Assembly (NCBI GenBank): GCA_964458555.1
Contig: CAYWJH010000027.1
Location: 1-34,237 of the forward strand
From: SLST01 sp964458555
GTDB taxonomy: Bacteria > Spirochaetota > Spirochaetia > DSM-27196 > SLST01
DNA: 34,237 nt
Reading direction: 5' to 3'
Numbering within the stretch: the first letter of the stretch is position 1; each line of letters opens with the position of its first letter. The notes beneath the pieces are model-generated. The model saw only the letters and a list, made by a program, of their open reading frames with translations, did no database searches and was not told where the DNA came from. This document shows positions 23,892-31,195 of the stretch, one piece after another. A program made the position numbers and the translations under genes.

Positions 23892-24045
23892 GTGCGCGTG
23901 GAGGAGGAGCTCAAGACTAAACGTCAGCTGATGCAGCGCGGCTTCCACGAGATGGGCCGGCGCTTCCGCAGTCAGACATCGCTGATCGGCGTGGGCTTCG
24001 TCCTGATCACCACGCATGATGAGCCTGTACGCGTTTCTCGCGTGA
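23892..24045 (+). pseudogene. Frameshifted partial copy (A') of the coiled-coil/membrane protein
   Basis: Reads VRVEEELKTKRQLMQRGF and then RRFRSQTSLIGVGFVLIT, matching residues 40-78 of gene A. Past a single-base frame change near 24014 the ending MMSLYAFLA and stop is found in another frame. The first 39 or so codons of the family are absent and there is no start signal. Confidence 0.85.
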
Positions 24046-24052
24046 GGCGCGC

Positions 24053-24670
24053 CTAGTCGAACAGGATGTAGTCGACCGTGACCGACGCGCCGTGGAAACA
24101 GAAGATACTGAGACTCTCAAGGCGCCGGCTCATCACGCGTTCGTAGTTGTGCCCCTTTACGATCGTCGTGTTGTCGTCAGCCGCGATGAACTCCACCAGC
24201 GTCCAGCCGCTGTCCATGAGCCCCGCTCCACCGTCGACGCTCACCGGATTCCCGCCTTCGCCCCGTATGTTACCCCCGGGATACACTTCCACAAAGCCGT
24301 TCCCCCGATTCCAGGCTTTCGCCAGGAACGCGACGCGTTCGAGGCCGCCGCCGTTTCGTTCCTTCAGCGCTTCGAGCTCAACGTGAAAGTGCGCGTACTC
24401 GGTGTCCGCGTCGTGAGCGAACGCGTACGCGCCGTCTTCCACCGTACCGGTTCCGGTCACGCCGCGCATCACCCGAGCGTCGTCGGCGGAGTCGAACGCT
24501 ATGATGTGCTCGTATTCGGATGACAGCTCCTCGAATCGCTCCAGTTCTTTGCCCTCTGCTTCGTAGTCGTGCATCTGCCACTGATCGTAGTTGTCGAACG
24601 ACACGCAGCCGACAAGCAATCCCGACAGCACGACGCCGGCGAATACCCTGCTGATACACTTCTTCCTCAC
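24053..24670 (-). CDS. Lipoprotein of unknown function
   Basis: This 205-residue protein starts at a GTG with GGAGGA six bases upstream. It has a lipoprotein signal (RKKCISRVFAGVVLSGLLVGC, cysteine of the lipobox LVGC). The mature part is acidic at first (YEAEGKELERFEELSSEY). The rest looks beta-rich (FAHDADTEYAHFHVELEAL, WTLVEFIAADDNTTIVKG, ASVTVDYILFD), like a jelly-roll carbohydrate-binding fold, though no named family is certain. It follows lacI on the same strand after 59 bases, which include a weak hairpin and T-run, so it may be a separate unit. Confidence 0.75.
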   Translation of the reverse strand: MRKKCISRVFAGVVLSGLLVGCVSFDNYDQWQMHDYEAEGKELERFEELSSEYEHIIAFDSADDARVMRGVTGTGTVEDGAYAFAHDADTEYAHFHVELEALKERNGGGLERVAFLAKAWNRGNGFVEVYPGGNIRGEGGNPVSVDGGAGLMDSGWTLVEFIAADDNTTIVKGHNYERVMSRRLESLSIFCFHGASVTVDYILFD

Positions 24671-24705
24671 GAGATGTCCTCCGCGTCCACTAAAGTTGAA
24701 AACGC

Positions 24706-24735
24706 AAAAAAAGACAACCCCTCCAGGGCTCACGA
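24706..24735 (-). terminator. Weak terminator after lacI-like gene
   Basis: On the minus strand a short hairpin (CCCT-GG-AGGG), overlapping the stop of the regulator gene, is followed by TTGTC and a run of seven T (24712-24706). The stem is only about four pairs, so termination may be partial. Confidence 0.35.
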
Positions 24736-25746
24736 ACCTCGCCCCACCGACTCCCCCTCGAGCAGCACCGGCCGGTGCGTGTACTCTACCGAACCAGCCC
24801 CCTGCAGCAGTTCGAGCAGCGCTTCCGCGGCGCGGCGGAAGAGCGGACCAATCTCAATGTCCACCGTCGTCATGCGAAACGGCAGCGCCGCGTTGATCGG
24901 CATGTTGTCGTAGCCTACCATCGCGACGTCGTCCGGGACGCGAAGGCCGGCGTCCAGGAGCGCCTGCGCCACGCCGAGCGCGGTGATGTCGTTGACCACG
25001 CCGACCGAGTCGATCTCTCCCGCGCGAACCTTGCCGGCGAGTCGGCCGCCGGCCCCACGTCCGGCGCCTATGCCCAGCCCCGCGTCGATGATCGTCACCC
25101 GAGCCTCTTCGAAGGCCGCGGCGAAGCCGTCCCGGCGCGCCTCGTGGACCGCAGGGTTGAACGACGGGCCGGTGACGTAGGCCGGACGGCGGTAGCCTGC
25201 CTCCTGTAGGCGCTCACCGGCGATGTAGCCCCCATGGTAGTTATCGCTTGCGACGCGGTTGAATCCGTGAAGCGCCTTCACGTGCCAGCACAGGACGTAC
25301 GGTACGCCGGCTGCCTCCACGCGCTCGGCTTCGTCGCGGGTTTCCACGTCGAAGCAGATGATCCCGGCGGGCCTGTGCTTACGGACGATGGGCGCGAGGT
25401 CCTCCTCGACGTTCCAGGTATCGAGCGTGAGAAAGTAGAGCGACCCGTGAAAGACGCCCATCACCGACCGGACGGCGTCGGCGAAGAACCAGCTGTACGA
25501 TCGACTGTCGGTCCAGTAGTGTCGCGCGTGGTGACGGAGCTCGAGCAGGAGCACCTGCCCTTCGCTCATGCGGCGAAGCGCGCTTGCCGCACGGTTGGGC
25601 TGATAGCCGAGCTCGTCGGCCGCTCGCGCGACGGCGCGGCGCTTCGCCTCGGATACCGAGCCGGGCCGATTATAGACGCGCGACACGGTGGCCGTGCTCA
25701 CGCCCGCGCGGCGGGCGACGTCGTCCCGTCGAGGCTGCCGGCTCAT
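24730..25746 (-). CDS. LacI-family transcriptional regulator
   Basis: This 338-residue protein has the classic N-terminal helix-turn-helix (DDVARRAGVSTATVSRVYNR) and hinge helix (YQPNRAASALRR). A periplasmic-binding-protein-like effector domain follows to the end (GVVNDITALGVAQALLDAG, VPDDVAMVGYDNMPINAALP). Regulators of this family usually bind a sugar and repress its transport operon. The ATG overlaps the stop of the MalG-type permease gene (ATGA), so it is co-translated with the transporter it probably controls. That transporter has lost its partner permease and has no binding protein nearby. Confidence 0.9.
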   Translation of the reverse strand: MSRQPRRDDVARRAGVSTATVSRVYNRPGSVSEAKRRAVARAADELGYQPNRAASALRRMSEGQVLLLELRHHARHYWTDSRSYSWFFADAVRSVMGVFHGSLYFLTLDTWNVEEDLAPIVRKHRPAGIICFDVETRDEAERVEAAGVPYVLCWHVKALHGFNRVASDNYHGGYIAGERLQEAGYRRPAYVTGPSFNPAVHEARRDGFAAAFEEARVTIIDAGLGIGAGRGAGGRLAGKVRAGEIDSVGVVNDITALGVAQALLDAGLRVPDDVAMVGYDNMPINAALPFRMTTVDIEIGPLFRRAAEALLELLQGAGSVEYTHRPVLLEGESVGRGS

Positions 25747-26582
25747 TTCTCCATTCTGGCGCCTATCGTGAGCGCCTTCTCCACCTGCTGGCTCATAATG
25801 AGGTAGAGGATTACGGTAGGAACGCTCGCGATCGTCAACGCGGCGCCCGTTGCGCCCCAGTTGGTCGCGAACTCGCCGCGGAAGTAGAGCAATCCCAGCG
25901 GGAGCGTCTTCAGCGCCTCGGAGCGGATGATGATCAGCGCGAGGGTGAACTCGTTCCACGCGGCGAGGAAGATGAAGATGAGCGAGGTCGCGAGCGCCGG
26001 CTTGAGCAGCGGCACGATGATGCGGGCGAACGCCTGGTAGAACGTCGCTCCGTCCATGAACGCCGCCTCCTCCATCTGCGTCGGAATCGTCCTGCAGAAC
26101 CCGTAGAAAATAAGCGAGGCGAAGGCGAGGTTGAACGCCACGTACGGCAGCACGAGCCCGGCACGCGAGTTCGTGAGCCCCAGGTTCGTGATGAGCTGCG
26201 AGATGGGGATGAGGATGACCTCCGCCGGGATGAAGAGTCCGGCGACGACGATCAGTCGCGCGAGGTCGCGGCCGCGCCACTGCAGGCGCGCGGTCGCGTA
26301 GCCGAAGGTGACCGCGAGCACCAGCGTGATCACCACCGTGATGACGGAGACGATGAGGCTGTTCATGAAGTAAACCGGCACGTCGAACGCGGTGAGCGCC
26401 TCGCGGTAGTTCTCGATTCGGAAGCTCGTCGGCGGGCCGAAGGGATTCGTGATGAAGATCTCGTTGTTCGTTTTCAGCGAGTAGAACACCATCCAGACGA
26501 GCGGATACGCCGACAACGCCGCGTAGAGCCACAGGAATCCGACCTTGAATCCGCGATACGCGTGATTGAGCACCTTTTGCAT
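25743..26582 (-). CDS. ABC sugar transporter permease, MalG type
   Basis: This 279-residue inner-membrane protein has six likely membrane helices and the EAA loop EEAAFMDGATFYQAFARIIV (171-190) that contacts the ATPase. It belongs to the carbohydrate (CUT1) importer class, which also needs a MalF-type permease, a binding protein and an MsmX/MalK-type ATPase. Only the tail of the MalF-type gene remains, 16 bases upstream. The operon continues into lacI by a 4-base overlap. With its partner truncated, the transporter is unlikely to work unless another permease substitutes. Confidence 0.9.
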   Translation of the reverse strand: MQKVLNHAYRGFKVGFLWLYAALSAYPLVWMVFYSLKTNNEIFITNPFGPPTSFRIENYREALTAFDVPVYFMNSLIVSVITVVITLVLAVTFGYATARLQWRGRDLARLIVVAGLFIPAEVILIPISQLITNLGLTNSRAGLVLPYVAFNLAFASLIFYGFCRTIPTQMEEAAFMDGATFYQAFARIIVPLLKPALATSLIFIFLAAWNEFTLALIIIRSEALKTLPLGLLYFRGEFATNWGATGAALTIASVPTVILYLIMSQQVEKALTIGARMEK

Positions 26583-26598
26583 AGGGCTTGCCTCTCCC

Positions 26599-26712
26599 TC
26601 AGTACGTGATCTGCTCGCGCGCCACCGTCTTCATGATGAGATAGGTGAACAGCAGCGCCTGGAGGACGAGGATCACGGCCACCGCGTTCCCGTAGCCGTA
26701 CTCGTTCCCGCG
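26599..26712 (-). pseudogene. 3' remnant of a MalF-type permease
   Basis: About the last 35 codons of a MalF/UgpA-type permease remain: NEYGYGNAVAVILVLQALLF, then TYLIMKTVAREQITY and stop. This is the usual last membrane helix and tail. Upstream of about 26712 the frame runs into unrelated sequence containing a transcription terminator. The rest of the gene has been replaced or deleted. The spacing to the MalG-type gene is still that of an intact operon. Confidence 0.75.
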
Positions 26713-26735
26713 CGCACGGCGGGTCGGTTTGCCGG

Positions 26736-26768
26736 AGACAAAAACACCGCCGGCAACGCCGGCGGTGT
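26736..26768 (-). terminator. Strong Rho-independent terminator
   Basis: On the minus strand a perfect 11-pair stem, ACACCGCCGGC / GCCGGCGGTGT with a GTT loop (26768-26744), is followed by TTTTTG. It ends a short transcript from the promoter at 26850-26878 and lies just before the permease remnant. Confidence 0.85.
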
Positions 26769-26843
26769 CAAAGGAAGGAGGAACCTCTCGAGCGCATGGG
26801 GCCGGGGACGGTGTCCGGGCTACTCCCTGCGCCTTCAAAAGCT
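26740..26843 (-). ncRNA. Candidate small RNA or leader RNA
   Basis: Between a good minus-strand promoter and a strong terminator lies a segment of about 100 bases with no convincing gene. It can fold: GCGCA near the 5' side pairs with TGCGC around an inner GGAC-ACC-GTCC hairpin. A small GAGG-TT-CCTC hairpin and a pyrimidine-rich stretch (CCTCCTTCC) follow, and the terminator stem ends it. It could be a stand-alone small RNA or the attenuated leader of the lost permease operon. I could not match it to a known riboswitch class. The start is estimated as about seven bases after the -10. Confidence 0.45.
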
Positions 26844-26849
26844 ACCCTT

Positions 26850-26878
26850 ATCCTATCCCACGCTTCTGCTTTTGTCAA
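26850..26878 (-). promoter_or_regulatory. Promoter of the candidate small RNA
   Basis: On the minus strand a perfect TTGACA (26878-26873) is followed after exactly 17 bases by TAGGAT (26855-26850). An A/T-rich stretch upstream (26884-26900) could act as an UP element. This is one of the best promoters in the window and it drives only the short terminated segment. Confidence 0.65.
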
Positions 26879-26962
26879 GAAACTCTAATAAAAAAATTCA
26901 CACCAATTGCCCGCGGTGCCGCCGGCGCGGCACCTACCCGATAGGAGCGCTCGTCCTCGGTT

Positions 26963-27841
26963 CTACGACTCCTCCCCGAAAAAGCTCACGATCTTCGGCG
27001 TCGCGTCCTTCGCCTCGTCGAACGCGCCGTGGCCCAACTCCGGGTAGAGCTCGAGCCGGGCGTTCGGTATCGCGCGCGCGAGCTCCTCGCTCGTGCCGGG
27101 TCCTACGACGCGGTCGGCGCCGCCGCCGAGCACGAGGGTGGGCGTGCGAATGGAACCTGCGCTACCCCGCGCGTCGTGGTCCAGGCACGCCTGCGCCTGG
27201 ATGAAGAACCGCCTGAAGCTCTCAGGCCTGCCGATGAGCCCCAGGAACGGCATCGCGAGCGCGTACCGTCGCAGATGCCTGGGCGTGTAGGTCGCGCGCA
27301 TCGTGTCGCGCACCAGCGTGCCGTACCGGTCCTCGCGCGCGAGCTGCATCCATCGGCCCACCGTCTCCCGCAACGTCTCCGTCGCCCCGGCCGTCGTCAC
27401 CGTCAGGCAGAGCCGATGCAGCAGCTCGCCGTGGTCGATCGCGAGCCACTGCGAGATCATGCCGCCCTGCGAGACGCCCCACAGGTCGACCGTACCGTCC
27501 TCCATGCCGATGGTGCGAAGCAGCTCGGCGTAGTCGGCGGCCATTTCGCGCGTGCCGTAGACGTCCGGCAGGGTGCGCGGGCGGCTCGCGACGTAGACGC
27601 GGTAGCGCGCCGGCACGTCGCGGTAGAAGTACTGCATGAGCCGGACACGACCGCCCACCGTCGCGAGCCCGTCGCTCAGCCCCGGCACGATGACGAGCGG
27701 CTGCGTCCCCTCGCCGAAGGCGACGAGCTCGAACTCGAGCTCCTCTCCGGTGGTCGTGCGATCGGCTCTCACTGTGATCGTTCCGTCGAACCGCGTACCG
27801 GGCTCACTCGGCCCCGCGCTCTGGTTCTTGCTCCGTGGCAT
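26963..27841 (-). CDS. Alpha/beta-fold hydrolase
   Basis: This 292-residue cytoplasmic protein has the nucleophile elbow GVSQGG (S124), the acid in GGGADRVVGPG (D243) and the histidine in ELGHGAFDE (H271), the full catalytic triad. The oxyanion region is near IVPGLSDG (51-58). The substrate is unknown, and esters or lactones are typical. The start at 27841 has GGAGG five bases upstream. It lies 20 bases after the ASCH-domain gene on the same strand, probably in one transcript. Bases 26844-26962 between it and the small RNA hold only the promoter and a GGTGCCGC/GCGGCACC hairpin. Confidence 0.87.
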   Translation of the reverse strand: MPRSKNQSAGPSEPGTRFDGTITVRADRTTTGEELEFELVAFGEGTQPLVIVPGLSDGLATVGGRVRLMQYFYRDVPARYRVYVASRPRTLPDVYGTREMAADYAELLRTIGMEDGTVDLWGVSQGGMISQWLAIDHGELLHRLCLTVTTAGATETLRETVGRWMQLAREDRYGTLVRDTMRATYTPRHLRRYALAMPFLGLIGRPESFRRFFIQAQACLDHDARGSAGSIRTPTLVLGGGADRVVGPGTSEELARAIPNARLELYPELGHGAFDEAKDATPKIVSFFGEES

Positions 27842-27861
27842 TGGTTCCTCCGACGAGCGGC

Positions 27862-28413
27862 CTACTCCGCCACCTCGTACTCCCACAGGCCCGTCCGGCT
27901 GGTCGAGACGCCGGTGATCGGCTCCCCGAAGAGGACCGGGTTGGCGACGATCCAGTGCTTGTACCCTTCCTGCGCCCACGGCGAGCTCGCGTCGTCGACG
28001 ACGTCCACGAGGTCGACCGTGCCGATGATCGCCTTCACGTGGAAGAAGGGCCGCGACGGGTCGCGCCGGTAGGCGGCGTAGACATCGGCGAGCAGCGAAT
28101 ACTCCGCGAGAGCGCGCTCGCTCTGCGCGTCCTCTTCCTTGAGCATGATGCGCACGCCGGCGTCTGGTATGGAGATGTAGCTGCCCGAGCGGTCTATCTC
28201 GGAGATTCGGGCCATCACGTCGTTGAACTCGTGGATCACGGGGACAGGATACTCGGCCATGTCGGGCATGCCGCGGAGGGCGTAGCGACCGGTGGAATGG
28301 ATGTAGAGCGTGCCGCGGTAGGCGGTGTCGAAGCCGCGGTTCTCCACGTCGGCGATACCCGCGCAGAGCAGGTACGATCTGGGATTCGGGACCGACAGAC
28401 ACGTGACTCGCAT
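27862..28413 (-). CDS. ASCH-domain (PUA-like) protein
   Basis: This 183-residue protein starts MRVTCLSVPNPRSYLL, which leads into IADVENRGFDTAYRGTLYIH, the signature of the ASCH fold. It ends with IIGTVDLVDVV and WIVANPVLFGEPI, the second half of the same fold. ASCH proteins bind RNA or modified nucleosides, and one group hydrolyses N4-acetylcytidine. GAGGTG before the ATG at 28413 supports this start; a longer reading adds 29 unlikely residues. Its hydrolase neighbour may be cotranscribed. Confidence 0.82.
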   Translation of the reverse strand: MRVTCLSVPNPRSYLLCAGIADVENRGFDTAYRGTLYIHSTGRYALRGMPDMAEYPVPVIHEFNDVMARISEIDRSGSYISIPDAGVRIMLKEEDAQSERALAEYSLLADVYAAYRRDPSRPFFHVKAIIGTVDLVDVVDDASSPWAQEGYKHWIVANPVLFGEPITGVSTSRTGLWEYEVAE

Positions 28414-28532
28414 GGGCACCTCGCCTGCAGTGTAGCCGGTCGAGGCTGCCGCGTGAAGAGGAACCCGCCAGGGCGCGATCGGACATCGGCCCGCGGACAC
28501 GGTAAGGATTCCGTGATATCTTTCGTTCAGCT

Positions 28533-28757
28533 ATGCTGGCAAAGAAGACGAGCAAGAACCAGATCACGCTTCCAGCCGCGATCGTTCGTCGCTTCCCGCA
28601 GGTCGACTACTTCGAGGTTACCAGCGACGGAGAGCGCATCACGCTCTCGCCCCTGCGCGTCGGCCGCGCGGACGAGGTACGCGAGAAGCTTGCCGACTAC
28701 GGGATCTCCGAATCGGATATCGAAGACGCGGTCTGGTGGGCGCGCGGCAAGCGGTGA
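28533..28757 (+). CDS. AbrB/MazE-type antitoxin
   Basis: This 74-residue protein has the swapped-hairpin AbrB fold (KKTSKNQITLPAAIVRRFP and YFEVTSDGERITLSPLR) and a C-terminal helix likely to hold the toxin. It is coupled to the next PIN gene by a GTGA overlap (28754-28757). There is no Shine-Dalgarno sequence. Because the toxin is truncated, this may be an orphan antitoxin. Confidence 0.85.
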   Translation: MLAKKTSKNQITLPAAIVRRFPQVDYFEVTSDGERITLSPLRVGRADEVREKLADYGISESDIEDAVWWARGKR

Positions 28758-29002
28758 CCGTCGTCTTCGACACGAACGTCGTCGTGTCGGCCCTCGTCTT
28801 TCGTGGCGGCGCGTGTGCCCCTCTGCGCCGCGTGTGGTCGACAGGCGAGGTCGTGCCGGTGGTCTCGCGCGCGATGGTCGACGAGCTCGTGCGCGTGCTC
28901 GCCTATCCGAAGCTTCGGCTGTCGGGCGACGACCGGCTCGAGCTTCTCGGCGACTACCTGCCCTTTGTGAAACAGCTCGGACCCGAGCCGCCGCGCCTCA
29001 TG

Positions 29003-29031
29003 TTGATACCCACCCTCCCTTTTGGTACACT
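29003..29031 (+). promoter_or_regulatory. Promoter of the tRNA-Ser/SRP RNA unit
   Basis: TTGATA (29003-29008) and TACACT (29026-29031) are 17 bases apart, and the first tRNA-Ser begins 15 bases after the -10. The spacing and position fit a stable-RNA promoter that serves both tRNAs and perhaps the SRP RNA. Confidence 0.6.
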
Positions 29032-29045
29032 GATGGTTCCATTGA

Positions 29046-29133
29046 GGAGAGGTGCGAGAGTGGTTGAATCGGGCGGACTCGAAATCCGTTGTGCCGCTTT
29101 GCGGTACCGAGGGTTCGAATCCCTCCCTCTCCG
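29046..29133 (+). tRNA. tRNA-Ser(CGA)
   Basis: The acceptor stem GGAGAGG pairs with CCTCTCC, with G as discriminator. The anticodon arm GCGGA-CTCGAAA-TCCGT carries anticodon CGA, which reads UCG. The long variable arm GCCGC/GCGGT-type hairpin is typical of class II tRNA-Ser. The T arm is GAGGG-TTCGAAT-CCCTC. No CCA is encoded. Confidence 0.96.
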
Positions 29134-29189
29134 AAACGGCCTGCTGCACGAGATCGGTATCCGGTGAGAGGCCGTTTCCGGGCAGCTCT

Positions 29190-29276
29190 GGAGAGATGAC
29201 CGAGCGGCTTAAGGTGCACGCTTGGAAAGCGTGTGTACTCGTAAGGGTACCGAGGGTTCGAATCCCTCTCTCTCCG
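29190..29276 (+). tRNA. tRNA-Ser(GGA)
   Basis: The acceptor stem GGAGAGA pairs with TCTCTCC, with discriminator G. The anticodon arm is CACGC-TTGGAAA-GCGTG with anticodon GGA, reading UCC and UCU. It has a long variable arm, T arm GAGGG-TTCGAAT-CCCTC and no encoded CCA. It lies 56 bases after the first tRNA-Ser. Confidence 0.96.
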
Positions 29277-29281
29277 TTCGC

Positions 29282-29404
29282 CTCTTCAGCGTTGACGGTC
29301 AGGGCCCGTGCGACTGGCTATCGCCGAACCCCGTCAGGTCCGGAAGGAAGCAGCGGTACGCGACCGGTCAGGGCGCCGCGGTGTACTTGGCCCGAGCTGA
29401 AGAG
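29282..29404 (+). ncRNA. ffs: Bacterial small SRP RNA (4.5S)
   Basis: Outer arms CTCTTCAGC and GCTGAAGAG close a long hairpin. The apical part holds the conserved CAGGTCCGGAAGGAAGCAG, with the GGAA tetraloop and the asymmetric internal loop that bind Ffh. It is the short, Alu-less bacterial form. The final stem is followed by six T (29408-29413), so the RNA carries its own terminator. It lies directly upstream of dnaX, a linkage seen in many bacteria. Confidence 0.95.
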
Positions 29405-29419
29405 GTGTTTTTTGAACCC

Positions 29420-31195
29420 ATGAACTACGAAGTAACCGCGACACGGAAACGGCCACGCTCGTTTGACTCGCTCGTCGGTCAGGAATTCGTAGTGGCAAGC
29501 CTGAAGAATACGCTTCTCTCCGGTCGCATCGCGCACGCCTACCTCTTCTCCGGCCCGCGCGGGGTCGGCAAGACGAGCGCGGCCCGGATTCTCTCTCGCG
29601 CGCTCAACTGCCCCGACGGTCCGGGCGCCGACGGCTGCGAGGAGTACCCGGGAAGCGAAGAGATCGCGAAGGGAACGTCGATCGACGTGATCGAGATCGA
29701 CGGCGCCTCGAACACCTCGGTCAACGACGTGCGCCAGATCAAGGACGAGGTCCTCTTCGCGCCCACCGCGGCGCGCTACAAGATCTACATCATCGACGAA
29801 GTCCACATGCTGAGTAACAGCGCGTTCAACGCGCTGCTGAAGACGATCGAGGAGCCACCGCCGTACATCGTCTTCATCTTCGCGACGACGGAGATTCACA
29901 AGGTCCCGGCGACGATCCGCTCGCGATGCCAGCAGTTCAACTTCCGCCTCATCCCGGTCGACGAGGTGAAGGCGAAGCTCGCCGAAGTCGCCGCCGAGAT
30001 GTCGGTGGGCGCCGACGACGAGGCGCTCTTCTGGATTGCGAAGGAGGCGACCGGATCGCTCCGCGACGCGTATACGCTCTTCGACCAGGTCGTGAGCTTC
30101 TCCGAAGGCCACATCACGCTCGAGAAGATCCGCGAGAAGCTCGGGCTGGTCGGGCTCGACAACCTCAACGAGATCGCCGACGCGATCGCCGACGGCGACG
30201 GCCAGCGGCTCGTCGAGCTCGCCGATGAGATCATCTCCCGCGGCGTCTCGGTGGAGCAGTTCACGATCGACCTCGCCGAGTACTTCCGCAGTATCCTCTT
30301 CATCCACAAGGGTATCCACAAGGAGTCGCTGCTCGGGTTCAGCCCGGACCGATTCTCCGGCAAGATGCTGCGCAGCCTCACCGACACGCAGGTGGAGCAC
30401 GCGCTCGAGCTCATGCTCGCGCTCTACCGGACGATCCGCTACAGCCTCAACCCGCGCTTCGACCTCGACCTCGTCCTCAGCAAGCTCGCGTCGCTTCGCG
30501 ACTACCTGACGTCGAAGGAAATCCTCCGGGAGATGGAGGACCTTCGCGAGAGCCTGTCGGTCGACGGGGCCGATGCCACCCCACCGCGCGGCCGCCCCTC
30601 CGGCGCCTCGCCCGGGAGAACGAGCGGCGGTGCCGCGGCGGCGCCCGACGATCCGGCGACCGCGCGCCCGCAGCGCGATGCCCCCGCGGCCTCCCCCGAC
30701 ACGGCCGCGCCGGAGTGGTCCGGAGCCGGCGACGACCCGGGCTCGGGGCACGAGCGCGAGGAGACGACAGCCGGTAGCGCCGAGCCGTCGGATGCGCCGG
30801 TCCTCGCCGACGCCCCGTCCGACCCCCTCGACGACGACCACCACCCGGTCGCGCCGCCTGCCGCGCACGGCCTGCGACCCGAGCAGGCAGCCGATATCAT
30901 CCTGCGCATCCGCCCCAGCCGACTCGCGCTCTCGAGCGCGCTGGAAAAGGCGACGAGATGGTCGCTCGCGGAGAGCGAGTTACGTATCTTCTTCGACAGC
31001 GAGTACCCGGCGAACGCGGCCCGGGGCGAGGAGGAGGTGATCCGCAACGCCGCCGCCGACGTGCTGGGCAAGCCGGTGCTCGTTCGCATCCGTGTCGACG
31101 CCGGTGAGGGTGCGCCGGAGGAAGAATCGCACGACGAGCAGGTGGAGATGGTGAAACGGGTATTCCGCGGAGAGATAGTGGACGGTCAGACATGA
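29420..31195 (+). CDS. dnaX: DNA polymerase III gamma/tau subunit
   Basis: This 591-residue clamp-loader ATPase has Walker A GPRGVGKT (45-52), Walker B IIDEVHML (124-131), sensor-1 region FATTEIHK and the SRC arginine-finger motif in IRSRCQQFNF. The collar domain ends near 385. A Pro/Ala/Asp-rich linker (about 390-505) leads to a C-terminal domain. The usual zinc site has four cysteines, but here C64 and C73 remain while the other two positions are Y76 and S79. The ATG at 29420 was chosen because an earlier start would translate the SRP RNA. I see no slippery A-run that would make gamma by frameshifting. The stop overlaps ybaB (ATGA). Confidence 0.96.
   Translation: MNYEVTATRKRPRSFDSLVGQEFVVASLKNTLLSGRIAHAYLFSGPRGVGKTSAARILSRALNCPDGPGADGCEEYPGSEEIAKGTSIDVIEIDGASNTSVNDVRQIKDEVLFAPTAARYKIYIIDEVHMLSNSAFNALLKTIEEPPPYIVFIFATTEIHKVPATIRSRCQQFNFRLIPVDEVKAKLAEVAAEMSVGADDEALFWIAKEATGSLRDAYTLFDQVVSFSEGHITLEKIREKLGLVGLDNLNEIADAIADGDGQRLVELADEIISRGVSVEQFTIDLAEYFRSILFIHKGIHKESLLGFSPDRFSGKMLRSLTDTQVEHALELMLALYRTIRYSLNPRFDLDLVLSKLASLRDYLTSKEILREMEDLRESLSVDGADATPPRGRPSGASPGRTSGGAAAAPDDPATARPQRDAPAASPDTAAPEWSGAGDDPGSGHEREETTAGSAEPSDAPVLADAPSDPLDDDHHPVAPPAAHGLRPEQAADIILRIRPSRLALSSALEKATRWSLAESELRIFFDSEYPANAARGEEEVIRNAAADVLGKPVLVRIRVDAGEGAPEEESHDEQVEMVKRVFRGEIVDGQT

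Larger units (their letters stand above)
28754..29167 (+). pseudogene. PIN-domain toxin truncated at the tRNA locus
   Basis: Starting at GTG 28754, the sequence reads TVVFDTNVVVSALVFRGGAC and then ELVRVLAYPKLRLSGDDRLE, as in the PIN toxin family partnered by AbrB-type antitoxins. Similarity ends near 28995 (FVKQLGPEPPR). The C-terminal 50 or so residues with the last two catalytic acids (the CRDPDDDK and TGDRDLL-type blocks) are missing. The frame then runs through the tRNA promoter and the first tRNA-Ser to a stop at 29165, which cannot be meaningful protein. The toxin is therefore inactive. Confidence 0.75.

Noticed and set aside
26760..26843. Possible manganese (yybP-ykoY) riboswitch because of GGGAGTAGC on the minus strand
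   Set aside because: Only that short string fits. The second conserved loop and the surrounding stems are absent, and no TerC- or MntP-type gene follows.
26922..26941. GGTGCCGC/GCGGCACC hairpin as a terminator for the alpha/beta hydrolase
   Set aside because: No T-run follows directly on the minus strand. The nearest one is about 20 bases away.
29222..29419. Longer DnaX start reading through tRNA-Ser(GGA) and the SRP RNA
   Set aside because: Those bases form well-defined RNA genes. The DnaX family begins at the MNYEVTA start at 29420.
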